Below, piece after piece: positions 36,901 to 46,892 of a stretch of DNA of 64,000 nt. Made by a program: the position numbers and the translations under genes. Source of the DNA: Stenopsyche tienmushanensis. Its lineage: Eukaryota; Arthropoda; Insecta; Trichoptera; Stenopsychidae. The notes beneath the pieces are model-generated. The model was not told the DNA's origin and made no database searches. It worked only from the letters and a program-made list of their open reading frames with translations. How positions within the stretch are numbered: position 1 is the stretch's first letter; each line of letters starts with the position of its first letter. The stretch lies in the NCBI GenBank assembly GCA_008973525.1, contig WACJ01000120.1:496001-560000 (forward strand), written 5' to 3'.

Positions 36901-39761
36901 CTTTTACAGTTTGCCGCCATCTGGTTAACTGAAATTCTTCGGTTTAGAAGCAAAAAACGAAGAAATGTAGTATTTTATTTTTACGAGGAAAAAATGACAA
37001 TCCAATGGGGTCTCGCATTGTCACGCGTTGTACCTATTGCCGAGTTTCGAGCGTGTATAATGTCGATACACAGTCGAGCAAGTCGATCCAAATCTCTCAG
37101 CTAATCCATCGATGGAAAAACCTGGATATTTCTTCACTAAAACTCGTAGAACGTCGTTATCTACAGTTTTAGGCCTCTCACATTCATTCATCCCATTCAT
37201 TCGTCAACAAACAATTGACCACTCTCTTGGATTGCATACTTTCGGCAAGTTATCTCTGTACACACCTTAAAATTGTACACTCGTCCTGATGACAAAATCG
37301 GTCAGAATAAACTGAACAATGCCTATTTCAAAGCGCAAAAGATTACAAAATGTACGCCGCCACTTATTTTTTTTAAAACTTCTTTAACACATTATGTATG
37401 GAAAGCATATTAAAATGCTTTACATCAGCATTTACATACATTTTTCCCCATTACGTGTCTTATGATGATTTATTTAAACTATTTTTTATTTAATTGGGCA
37501 CATTCCCAATGCATAGTGTCCTAAAACTAATGGTAAACACGCGTAAAGTTATTCCATACGTAAGGTGTTAAAAGAAATATAAAAATGTGTTTTTTGTACT
37601 GCATTATTGATTTGAAGCGCTATGCAGCAAAACTAAATTTAAAATTTCTTAGAACAGAAAACGTATAGCAAAAGCAAACATGTTATTGAACATTCAGCAT
37701 AATTTTTAAGCTTTCTTAAAAAATAGGCGAGGTTAAATTTAATTTCCATCATTAACTATAAATTTTCAGACAATATTTTATAACTGTTATAAACCGTATT
37801 AACGCTTAACAATCTGGGCGATTTCGCAAGAAATTCATGATACTCTACGTCTTTCGTAAAATTGATATAATCCTTAAACCGGTTAATAGATTGAAACGAA
37901 ATTTCAGTGGTGTTTACAAGAGAATTTACTGCATCAATATATTTAAACATAACAGTGATTTTCAATCTTCGGTGCGTGTACCAGCATGATAAAATGCAAA
38001 AAGTGGTTATTTTATGCTTGAATTGAATGGCACATAAACACACAAACAAAACATATGGACAACATTCAGTCATTGTTTATTTGAACATATTCTTCTTCAA
38101 TATCCATTCACAGGAAGGAGTTACATCCATCTCGTCTGTATCATACATTCACCTCCTCATTCACTCGATATTGAAGGTAGCATTACTTCTAAATTTCATT
38201 TTGAACGCTCACCCAGCGGGTCTACTGAATGAACATATTGACGAACGCTTTAGCAGCCGTCTCAATAGGGAGTGTGAGAAGTTTATAAAGACTGAATAGT
38301 TTTTACAATTAAATTAATGACACGTATGTGTACTATCATCTCTAGAAAAAACGGGCACGTTTGCTGCCATTTAAGTTACTCCTCGATAAATCGATCATCG
38401 AATCAAAAATGGAAGAACATTTTTTTAAATAAAATTTGAACATTGATTATAAAAGAGCATTATTTGCCATTTATATTATTTGCACGCAGACATTTGATAA
38501 TTTACTCAGCTAAATAAATATTAACAAAACGGGAACTACAATTAAAAACGTATAACGCTGTTATTTGCGCCTAATTTAGCCTTAAAATATTCACATTACT
38601 TCCATTGATACGATGACATTCCTTGTACAAATTTCATCCATTTATTTAATTTACATCCCTTGATCATTCTACGACAGCCTTCATCTATCTGTATATCGTA
38701 TATATATAATATGTTTGTGCGTTCGATTGACGATTTTTTATTTCAAACACACTTTTGCATTCGTTCTTTATAAATCAATAATGGTGGAATCATTTATTTT
38801 CATATGGCTTTTATTATCAATGACAGATTTCTTAAACTGAGCGGCTCCCGTTTTTAAATTCTGCTCGATTTGCTTAACGCGAACTGCAGTATGCAACAAT
38901 GAAAGCACGCTGTATTGAACAATCTATGAATTACACTACAAAATGATTTTGTTGAAACATGCTCGGATTAGATAAATCACAATAACTTGACAATTGAAAT
39001 TGGCCAAATTTAAATGAAATAAGCAGGCTAAAGATCAAAGTTTAGCAACAAAATTAGCCGAATGACATTCATTGACAGTTTGATATGATGATTTTACAAG
39101 ATTGCTGGATCATCTTATTGTACTGTTTTCATGACAGGCAACATGGGGATGTATTATTGATTGGTCGAAATTATTGATTATTTTTATTTGGAGGATTTTT
39201 CACCTGCACTGACGTTTAGCGGCGTTGCTATATGCGAAATAGCCATTTGTCAAAGCCGGTTAATGATTATTTTCGAGTAATCTCAGGCGACTGACAAGAT
39301 CGAAGTCGTTAAATACGGAAGTTTGACGATTCTTTATGTAACGGAACCCGGGTGCGGATTTTCCGCAGGATAGGCGCCCGAAGAAAATGGCGGGCCCCCA
39401 TTAAATGTATCGCCCTTCCATCGACGTCCCGATGCGGTAGCATGTCATAACGTAGGGTCATGTCTGACATATTGGACCAGAGTAACCTTCGATCGCGGCG
39501 TATTAATTATAGCGACGCGCGCGTGTAGGTGTACGCAAAAATCGCGCTCGAGCCGCGGCGGCCCCGGACGGCGGGGCCGAGAGACATCGGCGCAGATCGC
39601 AGAGACTTTTCGTAAGTCGGACAACGACAGACATTCGCAGGGAGTGGCGACGGTGGCGCGCGGGGGCGCAGGCGAATGAGCGCGATGATAGGGCTGTTAC
39701 CTTCGAATTTGAGCTCATTCTGAGGCTCGATAGCGAGAATGCCCTGCTCCGGCTTGGCCAT
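27932..39761 (-). CDS. Vap33: VAP-33 (VAMP-associated protein, VAPA/VAPB type)
   Basis: Exons in transcript order: 39761-39701, 30514-30362, 30251-30145, 30066-29980, 29896-29810, 29478-29374 and 28108-27932 (TGA). They join in frame with GT-AG introns into 258 aa. VAP is an ER tail-anchored adaptor whose MSP domain binds FFAT motifs of lipid-transfer and trafficking proteins at contact sites. The MSP domain covers about residues 7-127, with KTTAPKKYCVRPNSG at 46-60 and EKHKHKFMVQ. The Pro at residue 50 corresponds to human VAPB Pro56 (the ALS8 site) and is intact. A coiled coil follows (about 170-210, ELQKVAAEVKQLREEEIKLR). A C-terminal membrane anchor lies at about 240-257 (YIVIGLLIAIFSFILGNLF). 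The ATG sits in a CpG-rich block. Intron 1 is 9.2 kb and holds a MITE and a LINE relic. Confidence 0.96.
30775..30955 (+). mobile_element. TTAA-flanked MITE (piggyBac type), copy 3, in VAP-33 intron 1
   Basis: Flanked by TTAA at 30771-30774 and 30956-30959. The left end reads TCCTAGATCACTAAATAT and the right end ATGATTAGCGATCTAGGG, so the termini are inverted copies of each other with some decay on the left. The block near the right end (GTCGAATGTGTTCCAAG, GTAGTCTG) is shared with copy 1. Non-coding. Confidence 0.8.
30960..33745. other. VAP-33 intron 1, left part: no recognisable element
   Basis: AT-rich intronic sequence. Short open frames at 32233-32012 (-) and 32737-32979 (+) show no family motif. 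The stretch 33150-33300 is less AT-rich, but I found no exon or TE terminus in it. Confidence 0.4.
33746..33785. repeat. Perfect hairpin, 19-bp arms, 2-nt loop
   Basis: Left arm 33746-33764 (T GATTCATATTACAACTTC), loop GT, right arm 33767-33785 (GAAGTTGTAATATGAATC A). The arms are exact reverse complements. It lies just before the LINE relic at 33790 in VAP-33 intron 1. No terminator or known RNA family is implied. Confidence 0.9.
33790..34620 (+). pseudogene. LINE (CR1/jockey-like) reverse transcriptase relic, C-terminal part
   Basis: Two overlapping frames on the plus strand. The first (33794-34192) has LWDKLRRIGAPSTLTELLV, resembling the RT segment after the KAFD box. The second (34146-34613) has VKYLRHLINHELMDDRMKV and KFYKCSNEAKRQLFLMYCTS LY..NKLKVHYN, the well-known post-RT region of insect CR1/jockey-type LINEs (YLGH...DD...KF..CS...K..LF..YC..LY...KL.VAYN). 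The catalytic YADD region is missing, so the copy is internally deleted. It sits antisense to VAP-33 in its first intron. The base composition is less AT-biased than its surroundings. Confidence 0.7.
34621..37752. other. VAP-33 intron 1, middle part
   Basis: AT-rich intronic DNA. The stretch 36890-37270 is less AT-rich and more ordered in composition, but holds no frame, splice pair or terminal repeat that I can support. No gene or element is recognised. Confidence 0.4.
37756..37992 (-). other. Unidentified open frame in VAP-33 intron 1 (same strand)
   Basis: A minus-strand frame ends in TAG at 37756. Its C-terminal part reads MFKYIDAVNSLVNTTEISFQ, FKDYINFTKDVEYHEFLAKS and ends VYNSYKILSENL. 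The composition looks more coding-like than neighbouring random frames. I do not recognise the family, and there is no clear acceptor or start. It could be a remnant of a transposon gene or retrogene. Immediately to the right lies a repeat (38095-38230) that is also present at 42170. Confidence 0.25.
38095..38230 (+). repeat. Interspersed repeat, copy A
   Basis: Reads TTCAATATCCATTCACAGGA, then CATCCATCTCGTCTGTATCA, ATATTGAAGGTAGCATTAC and GAACGCTCACCCAGCGGGTC. The copy at 42172-42310 has the same order and strand at roughly 85-90% identity by eye. No termini or coding function are recognised. Confidence 0.8.
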
Positions 39762-39960
39762 GGCGTCGAGCACGAACCAAGATGTCGCGATGGCGCGGCG
39801 ATCTCCGTCGACCGGTGAAGGCGTACTGCGCAAGCGCGGGGAGCAGCCGGACATTGCCGACTCAAGAAACACTCCCGGAAACAGCCGTAAAACGAACCTG
39901 CGTAAAGCAAGCCCTTAAGAAACCCACAATAGCGACATTCAACATTGAAATTCATTCAAT
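39290..39960. promoter_or_regulatory. CpG-rich 5' region of VAP-33
   Basis: A GC- and CpG-rich block surrounds VAP-33 exon 1, in strong contrast to the AT-rich surroundings. It includes CGCGCGTG and GCGGCGGCCCCGG-type runs at 39510-39680, inside the start of intron 1, and the presumed 5' UTR at 39762-39900. This fits a broad housekeeping promoter; no TATA box is placed with confidence. Long frames on the minus strand here (39955-39503) are a by-product of the GC content and the exon. Confidence 0.5.
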
Positions 39961-39961
39961 A

Positions 39962-41940
39962 TCATCTCAACGCTTATCGTTTTACAATTAATGAAAGACC
40001 CGAAATAACATTTTAAAAAAAATTACATACTTTTATTATTTAAATTATTTAAATCACATACACTTAATAAAAACATAAACTCAATTAAAATATATATACA
40101 TATATTAACAAAGAAATTTGATGAGCAAACTCTAAATATATTTAAAAGGTTCATATAGCGTGGAGCAGAATTAATAATTTCAATACAAATTAAATCTGGC
40201 CATTAAAATTTCTGTTAGGACTTTACGCCCCCGGAAGTTCGCGAAGAGTGGGAAATAAAAATTTAGGATCGGGTGGATTTATTAATAAGCGCGTCCATCT
40301 ATTTCTTTTTTGAAGATTTTTCGTTTTCAAATGATCCGCACTGCAAATTTGCCAAATATTTTGCCGATATTAAAATCCAAATACATAAATGCATTTTTTT
40401 AATTTGATAATATCGTGTTTTTAACATTAAATATTTATATAATTGAGATGAGAGATTATTTCTAAATTTTAATTAATGCCGTATATTGTTATTTAATTTG
40501 GGATAAGAGATTGTTTTGCTCATTTAACTATCAAATTATCACGGCTTGAAAAAATTATGACGTTTAATGAATAATATATTATATTTCTACTTTTAAATTT
40601 AATAAAATTCTCACTCATACTATTTTTCTATGACGCTTGCAAAATATTTGACGCATTTTTTAAATGATTAAATTACATTATTTAGATAAAAACAGTTTTG
40701 ATGTGTATTTTGGTCGTCGCATTTTTAGTACTGGCAGCATTTTCCTTCAATGACAGTGCAGTTTTCAATGGAGGGTGTTTTGGGTTATTCGAAAATTGAT
40801 TCGTGTACGGTAATTATAAACACTCTTGCTGCATAGTTAATTTACAGTTACGTGTGCGTATTTGTTGCTTTATCCAAATAATGTAATTTGAACTTTTAAA
40901 ACTATTTTTAAAAATTGTAAGTATGTTTATAAAAAATATTATAATTTGAGGTCTATTGTGATATTTTAAAATCATTTAATCCAGAGCATTAATATACAAG
41001 TTTTTGACAACCACACACAAGCTTTGACAGTATTTCCCGCCTATACAATATGTCAGTCAATTTATATTCGATCCAAAAGACTTGAATGACAATGGCATTG
41101 TTACATTTGCATTTCATCCACGGGACTCTTGCTAAATTAGTTCCAAGTACGATTTATTTTTCATGATATCAAATAATGGTAAAAATAAACAAATTTTCTG
41201 TGAGAGAGGAAAAAAACATCAGTATGTGCATAACACACCCATTTTCGTTTCTGGACGTTTTTCTGTTCACTTTTCATATTTCACACAAAGTGTTCCCAAA
41301 GAACTTGATTACATTTTTTATAACATTATCGCACATGTGATCACACATTCTAGTTCAGGAAGCGAATAATTTTTGCTGATTTTTAAGTATTTTTTTTCTT
41401 TTAAGTAATTTTTAAGACATTTTCCATGTGTGGAAATTTCCATGGTTCCATGGTAGTTCCAGCACATTCCTTTGTGCATAGTATTTCTTAATATATAATA
41501 CAATACATATGATTTATGTATACATTTCACCTTGTTCTTTATAGTAATGCCGTTAAGTCCTTTTTTTTCATTTGTCATTGAAGAAGCACCATCTGTAGTA
41601 AAAAAAAGTCAATACTGACAGATTGTATTTTTACTGAAGTTCATATTCACAATTAAATATATTTTGTCCTGTATTAGTATCGTGCTTTGGTACTAATTCC
41701 ATTAAAACCACAAAGAAATACAGCTAATTAAGCTACACCACAAATGTCCATACTCTCCTCACAGGCAATGGAAACATCCTGATTTTGCTTTGATCTTATC
41801 ACTTAAATTAGCAGCTAAATCAGCAACTGTGTTTTAAGACAAAGATATTACTAGAAAAGGCATTACATTTCCCAGATAAACAGTTTATGCAGCTTTAATT
41901 ATGCATTCTTGTGTATATTTTGTTGTTGTGTGGCTGTATG
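39962..41940. other. Intergenic DNA right of VAP-33
   Basis: AT-rich DNA without a recognised gene. It holds one curious 32-codon frame at 40701-40799, listed separately. Short frames at 41163-41369 (+) and 41578-41318 (-) are unidentified. Confidence 0.4.
40701..40799 (+). other. Short ORF with signal-peptide-like start (unidentified)
   Basis: ATG at 40701 to TGA at 40799, 32 aa. It begins MCILVVAFLVLAAFSF, a hydrophobic stretch like a secretory signal, followed by NDSAVFNGGCFGLFEN with two Gly-Cys/Phe-rich steps. It could be a chance frame or one exon of a small secreted peptide. There is no supporting splice evidence and no homologue I recognise. Confidence 0.15.
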
Positions 41941-41944
41941 CAAC

Positions 41945-42024
41945 TCACACCTCCTGTAGGATTTGAACCAAAATTATTGAGTTACAAGTCCAACCGTTCA
42001 ACCACGGTACTACCCACAAATACA
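41945..42024 (-). repeat. tRNA-like sequence (possible tRNA-derived SINE head)
   Basis: On the minus strand it reads GGGTAGTACCGTGGTTGAAC, then GGTTGGACTTGTAACTCAA and GGTTCAAATCC. This recalls a tRNA D-arm (A box), an anticodon loop CTTGTAA and a canonical B box. The acceptor stem does not pair and the T stem is weak, so it is a tRNA-derived SINE or a tRNA pseudogene, not a functional tRNA. Confidence 0.45.
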
Positions 42025-42171
42025 AATAATTATTGTGTTAATAAGAACTATAATTAATCACATTTTATGAAATTGTGCTACAAATTTCAACTGATTCATT
42101 TAAACTGCATTTAAAGTAATATCATCATCATCATAGTACAGCCACAAACAGTTCACTGCAGAACTATGGGC

Positions 42172-42310
42172 CTCTTCAATATCCATTCAAAGGAAGGGGT
42201 TATATCCATCTCGTCTGTATCATACATTCACCTCTTCATTCGCTCAAATATTGAAGGTAGAATTACCACCGAGTTTCATTTCGAACGCTCACCCAGCAGG
42301 TCTCCTGAAT
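42172..42310 (+). repeat. Interspersed repeat, copy B
   Basis: Second copy of the repeat at 38095-38230, with TTCAATATCCATTCAAAGGA, CATCTCGTCTGTATCATACA and CGAACGCTCACCCAGCAGG. Differences are scattered substitutions, as expected of an old interspersed repeat rather than a recent segmental duplication. Confidence 0.8.
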
Positions 42311-42732
42311 CATATTTTAATTTTCAAATTACCATTGACCCTTCAGGTCTTAATTTTTTTTTTAATACTTTTTTTGTTTTTAATACTTTGTTCTATTATA
42401 ATAAAATTTCAGGATTTCTATATGAAGGTATTCATCGACTTGCGACAGAGATATGTTACTAGACAACAATCATAAGTCTTTTGACTAATAAATAATAACA
42501 AAAAGGTCAGTAAATTCAAATTCATAATTCAATATTTATTCAAAATTATGATATGTAAATCTTCTTTTTTGCGTCATGTCCCTCATAAATGAGGATCGTG
42601 ATGCAAGTTTGTATCAATCATAGTGCTGATGACCGTCTTCTATGATCTGCAGGTTACTTTTTGAAAACCTCTTTTGAACTTTATATGAAAACCTAAAAAA
42701 AATATTTTATTGTTTTGTCTAGAATTCTTTAA

Positions 42733-43030
42733 AATGGCAGAAAAACTTATAGAAAGTGAAGATGAAAACATCATAGAAAATTTGGACAATCTGGTATATA
42801 TGGATATTTCTTCTGATAAAAATTCAGAATTGGAAGACAGCCCGACCTATGAGAGCTGAAGATAGACAGTAATTTTTCTCCGCAAACTATTTAATTAGAA
42901 AATCTATTGTTGATAAATCAGCAAGGCTATGAAATGAATACAGCTCTAGATTTTTTCACACTATTTTTCAATACTGATACAATGAATTCTATAATTATGG
43001 ATACTAATAGATAAATTGGTTGGATAAGAC
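42733..43030 (+). pseudogene. PiggyBac-like transposase N-terminal relic
   Basis: The frame from ATG 42733 gives an acidic N-terminus with ENLDNLVYMDISSDKNSELE. After stops it continues with TALDFFTLFFNTDTMNSIIM, matching the A..FF.LFF...I..I pattern at the start of the DDE_Tnp_1_7 (piggyBac) domain. The acidic part is clearly homologous to the minus-strand frame at 63884-63600 (EDLDDLVYNMNISSDKNSKS). It is different from the piggyBac-type element starting at 43215 and is broken by several stops. Confidence 0.5.
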
Positions 43031-43214
43031 AAGTTAAGCAAGATTATATGTTTTAATTTTTTTAAATTTGAATGAATATGATGTACTCATGCAACCAATG
43101 CGACATGTACAGGATTTAAGTCATTTCAAGAGAATCTCCAGATCAAATCCTCTTATAATTATATTATAATGACCTTTGGATTCTATGCTGTGAAACGATC
43201 TGAAGCACCTTTAA

Positions 43215-45406
43215 CCCTCTTGGCCCCAGAGCGCCGATCCATCGGCGCACCTTAACCATGCTAAAAGCCCCACAGCGCCGATCTGTCGGCGCTCATTTCA
43301 ATGTCTTATATAAAAAACAAATATCATTTCATCATCGTGAAATAAAAAACACCCACAGGAATACCCTCTTTTCAACCGAATAAACCCAATTAAAAAAAAT
43401 ATATAATAACAAAATCTTCAATATATTAATTGGAAGTTTTGAATTTTTGCGTGTTGGCATGCATTTATTATAGAAGAGATGATCACTCGGCGCGATCTTT
43501 GAAGTCCGATATTAGAAAAGACCTTTCTACATTGTTGAAATATTATATGAATGTACAGACCTTTGTGCATGTTTTGAAAAAAATAGGGTACCTAATTGTT
43601 GTAATGTTCATAAAATTTGAAGCATCGTAAAACAAAAAAATCTTTCACTGCAGTATTCAAACAAAAGATTACCATTTATTGCACCTCAACAAAAGCTACC
43701 CTGTAATAAATGATCTATCGTAATAACGGGACCGTATACCCCAGCCGGACCGGGTCTTTACAAAAAAAAATTCAATTGATATTTTTTGACAGCGTTTGTC
43801 TACTATCGGTCAAAATATTCTTTGTATATATATAATTTATGAGCATCTATTGCGCGTTACTTGGCCATCGATAAACTTGTAAGATGTTTTTTTTTTTTTT
43901 TTTCAGAATAATATTTGGTCGGATTTTCAAAAATTTATGGATCAGTCTAATTTTGAGTTTCGCAGTATTCAGTCGCATGAGTAAATTTCATTTTGAAATT
44001 TGTATATTTCGTTTTCAATTTCTGTGGCAAGTCTTTTTATTGTATAAATGGCTGGACCAAGTTCACACATGGATGTAGAACTGACGAGAGATATATAAAC
44101 ATTAGTAGTGATAGTGTACAATCAGAAAACGTACTATCGAAAGTGAGCGATAGTAACTATGAGGATATGGATGATGAGGACTATGTTGAGGTTTTTTCTC
44201 CCGAAGAGCCTTTACCATGGCCCTTTGATTACCAAGAAATTCTCGACCCTAAGCACATGGCACCATCGGATTCACCCCCTATTGCTTACTTCGATTTATT
44301 GTTTACCACTTTACTTCTTTCGCTGATGGTATAAAAAACCAACCGAAATGCAAAGCAGTTTTTCGCAAAACATTCAGAAAATGTTTCTGTGGCTCTGAAA
44401 AAATGGAAAAAGGTAACAGTCGAAGAAATAAAAGGGTTCTTATCTTGCATTATGAATATGGGGATTATCAAAAAACTAACCATAAAGTTGTATTGGAGTA
44501 CAAGTTCATCTCAAAATACACCATGGTTCGAAAAAATGTTTACGAAGCACAGATTTGAAGATTTATTGCGTTTTTTTCCATTAAGTAAACAATGCAAATA
44601 TGTATACCGAAGCCAAATGATCCATGTGCCAGATACCAACCACTCTTGGAGCACGCAAATAATATATTCCGCCATCACTATGTACCACATCAGCAAATCA
44701 GCATCAGCAGCAGCAATCAGCAGTATAAAAAATAGGACAAGTTTGATGCCAGGGGGGGGCACTTGCCTCCCCCCACCCCGGATTGATTGGAAATGGTCAA
44801 ATTATGTTCCTTTTATTTTAAATCACTTCGTGTTAGCATAAAGAAAGTGTGGAGAGACATTACTAAAAATATTTTGCCCCCCCCCTTATAAAATTTTCTG
44901 CGGGCAGGCAGGTTCACCATAAATATTATAGAAAAAAATGGAAGTAAATGGATAGAGTATAAATGAGAACAAGCTGCTAAAAATTGTCGAGTTTTTGCTG
45001 GCTTTAAAAAATGGCCCGACAGGAAATGTAGAAAGCCTTATTGGAAATTAAAATATTTTTTTGGTTTTCAGATGGGTATTTTGCAAAGGCAAAAGAAGAA
45101 CTAAGTTTTATTTTTTTAGTATATTATTTGGGGCTGTAGTAATGTTTTGAAATTCATTTTTTTTTTCCTGTATGCTTTTTATGATTATATATATATATTT
45201 TTAATGTTGTTATATTAAAAAAATGTTGACTTTCTTTGGTGTAACAATATACATTAGTATGTAATGATTATACTGTATTTTTTGTATTTATGTTTTTTTG
45301 TTTTTAAATACATATTTTTTAAAATTATAAGTAAGCAGTGTTTTTCATGCAAAACAGCGTGGGGCTTTTAGCATGTACCACTCAAAAATGGCTGGGGCCA
45401 AAAGGG
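43215..45406 (+). mobile_element. PiggyBac-type transposon, 2.2 kb, TTAA-flanked
   Basis: The target duplication TTAA is at 43211-43214 and 45407-45410. Terminal inverted repeats are CCCTCTTGGCCCCAG (left) and CCCTTTTGGCCCCAG (right, inverted). A 17-bp subterminal inverted repeat CATGCTAAAAGCCCCAC is at 43257-43273 and, inverted, at 45375-45359. This terminal plus subterminal layout is typical of piggyBac. The left end additionally has two small hairpins (43231-43248 and 43274-43293). The transposase inside is truncated and broken, so the copy depends on others. Confidence 0.93.
44050..44840 (+). pseudogene. PiggyBac transposase remnant (DDE_Tnp_1_7 N-terminal half)
   Basis: The first frame carries an acidic region, DSNYEDMDDEDYVEVFSPEE, usual before the catalytic domain of piggyBac proteins. 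A second frame after a break has LKKWKKVTVEEIKGFLSCIM, NMGIIKKLTIKLYWST and TPWFEKMFTKHRFEDLLRFF, matching the W..VT..EI..F..I...GI......YWS....TP.F...M...RF..L.RF pattern. After about 44640 homology is lost. The catalytic Asp motifs and the C-terminal Cys-rich domain are absent, with a G/C-run-rich junction at 44750-44785. The copy is an internally deleted pseudogene inside the 43215-45406 element. Confidence 0.88.
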
Positions 45407-45784
45407 TTAACCATAGTATGCATGCAATTTTATAACCAATAATTTTATTGTATGTATTAATAAACTATAATTCAATAATTATATTTTTATTTTCTAGTCA
45501 CACATGTAGTTAGAGTCCTTGTCTTGTTTCAAACTATCCTTAAATAAAGAAAATACGTTGAAGTTTATGAATGATTTGGACAACAGGGTCAAATAGAATA
45601 TTTATTGGTTGCCTTATTATAATGTTAAATATTTTTAATCACATTTTAAGTAATGCATTTTATAATATAGACCAAGTGCAGTCACGGGACTTTTTTGATA
45701 TGTTTAACATATATTTTATTTTAATTATATTCCTATACTACAAGGATGTTAATTCTGTATCTCGAAAATGTACAATGTCACAAC

Positions 45785-46892
45785 TAGGGATTCTGTGTTG
45801 AGACATCCCGGGACTTTTGGGCTTTTTTGCTGTATTGAGTCCCGGGACTTTGTGATTTAAAATCTGCCTAATATATTGTACATTTTAACTATGAAAACAC
45901 ATTTTTATGCCTTTGAAATTCGTCAAAATGTCCGATTTGTATTGAATGAAAGCAGGTATAATAAGGCACAAGGCATAAAAAAAAATACAACACATCTGCG
46001 CCCAAATGATATTGCATGAGATTCCAAGAACAATGGAACGGATCCTTGCTCTAAGTGTTTCTAGGTAATAGCAAGAGCTGGGACCGATTGATTCGTAGAA
46101 AAAATCCGGAATAAATTGAAGTGAAATGTTTTATAAATACAATATCAGTTTGTCTCTCAAATTGGAGCTAGTTTGTGCTGTTCTTGTGTATGTTCTCTGA
46201 CGGGTGACTAACGGATTTTAATATAAAAAATTCCAGTAAATTTTTCAAATGTTATTATAATTTATTTTATATATCTCATTAAAAAAGTAATATAGTTTTG
46301 TTATGTATATTTTATCATTATTGTAGTCCATAATGGAAAGAAGTCAATCAGAAGTATGGAAACATTACAAAAAAACTAAAAAAAAAGGAGATAACCCACA
46401 GTCTAAAACAAATCACATGCAAAGAGTCAAACAACTGGACTAGCGAGATATCATGAAAGGGTACATCAGATTTTTTTGAATAAAAACATCGAATAAGACA
46501 TCGTGTACAAACGTGAAGAGGAAAACACTTCCGGAAATCGTAGCAACAACAAATGATGGTGCTAGTGAGATGAAAAAGTTTAGGCGTGAAAGTCCTGTCG
46601 TCAACGAACTTTGCGTAAATCATGCTATACATCTAGTTGTAATTGAAACATTGTACAAGAAAACTTATCAAACAGAAACAGAAGAAGATTTAGATTATTC
46701 AATTGAAGATGAACAAAGCACTGAAGAAAGTGACTCCGAAAAGTTAGAACAAGATGGTTCTTTTAACATACACATACATACATATGTAATACATATATAA
46801 ATATTTACTTTAAAAAAATCTCTACATAATTGAAGAGAAAATTAAAGTTTCAAGCCCCGGAACTTTGAATAGCTGAGATTTCAGAATCCCTA
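45785..46892 (+). mobile_element. hAT transposon, internally deleted, with 8-bp target duplication
   Basis: A perfect 8-bp target duplication GTCACAAC lies at 45777-45784 and 46893-46900. The termini are TAGGGATTCTG on the left and its exact inverse CAGAATCCCTA on the right; beyond the 11 bp the arms are only similar. Both subterminal parts carry CCCGGGACTTT / CCCCGGAACTTT-type motifs (45810s, 45840s, 46855). An 8-bp duplication with T/CAGGG ends is diagnostic of the hAT superfamily. At 1.1 kb it is shorter than autonomous hATs (2.5-5 kb). Confidence 0.93.
46332..46800 (+). pseudogene. hAT transposase remnant
   Basis: ATG 46332 opens MERSQSEVWKHYKKTKKKGD, which looks like the start of a BED-type zinc finger (W.+Y). 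After stops, the frame at 46513-46800 has TTNDGASEMKKFRRESPVV and LCVNHAIHLVVIETLYKK, matching the TDGA..M.KF...........C..H..HL.V...LY block of hAT transposases. An acidic, Glu/Ser-rich tail follows. The C-terminal dimerisation domain is absent. It is inside and consistent with the 45785-46892 element. Confidence 0.8.

Noticed and set aside
39503..39955. Long minus-strand open frames of 121-150 codons over VAP-33 exon 1
   Set aside because: They run straight through the exon 1 donor at 39701 into a CpG-rich intron; the composition (Arg/Ala/Ser/Pro) is that of GC-rich noise, and the exon 1 frame matched to the MSP domain is certain.
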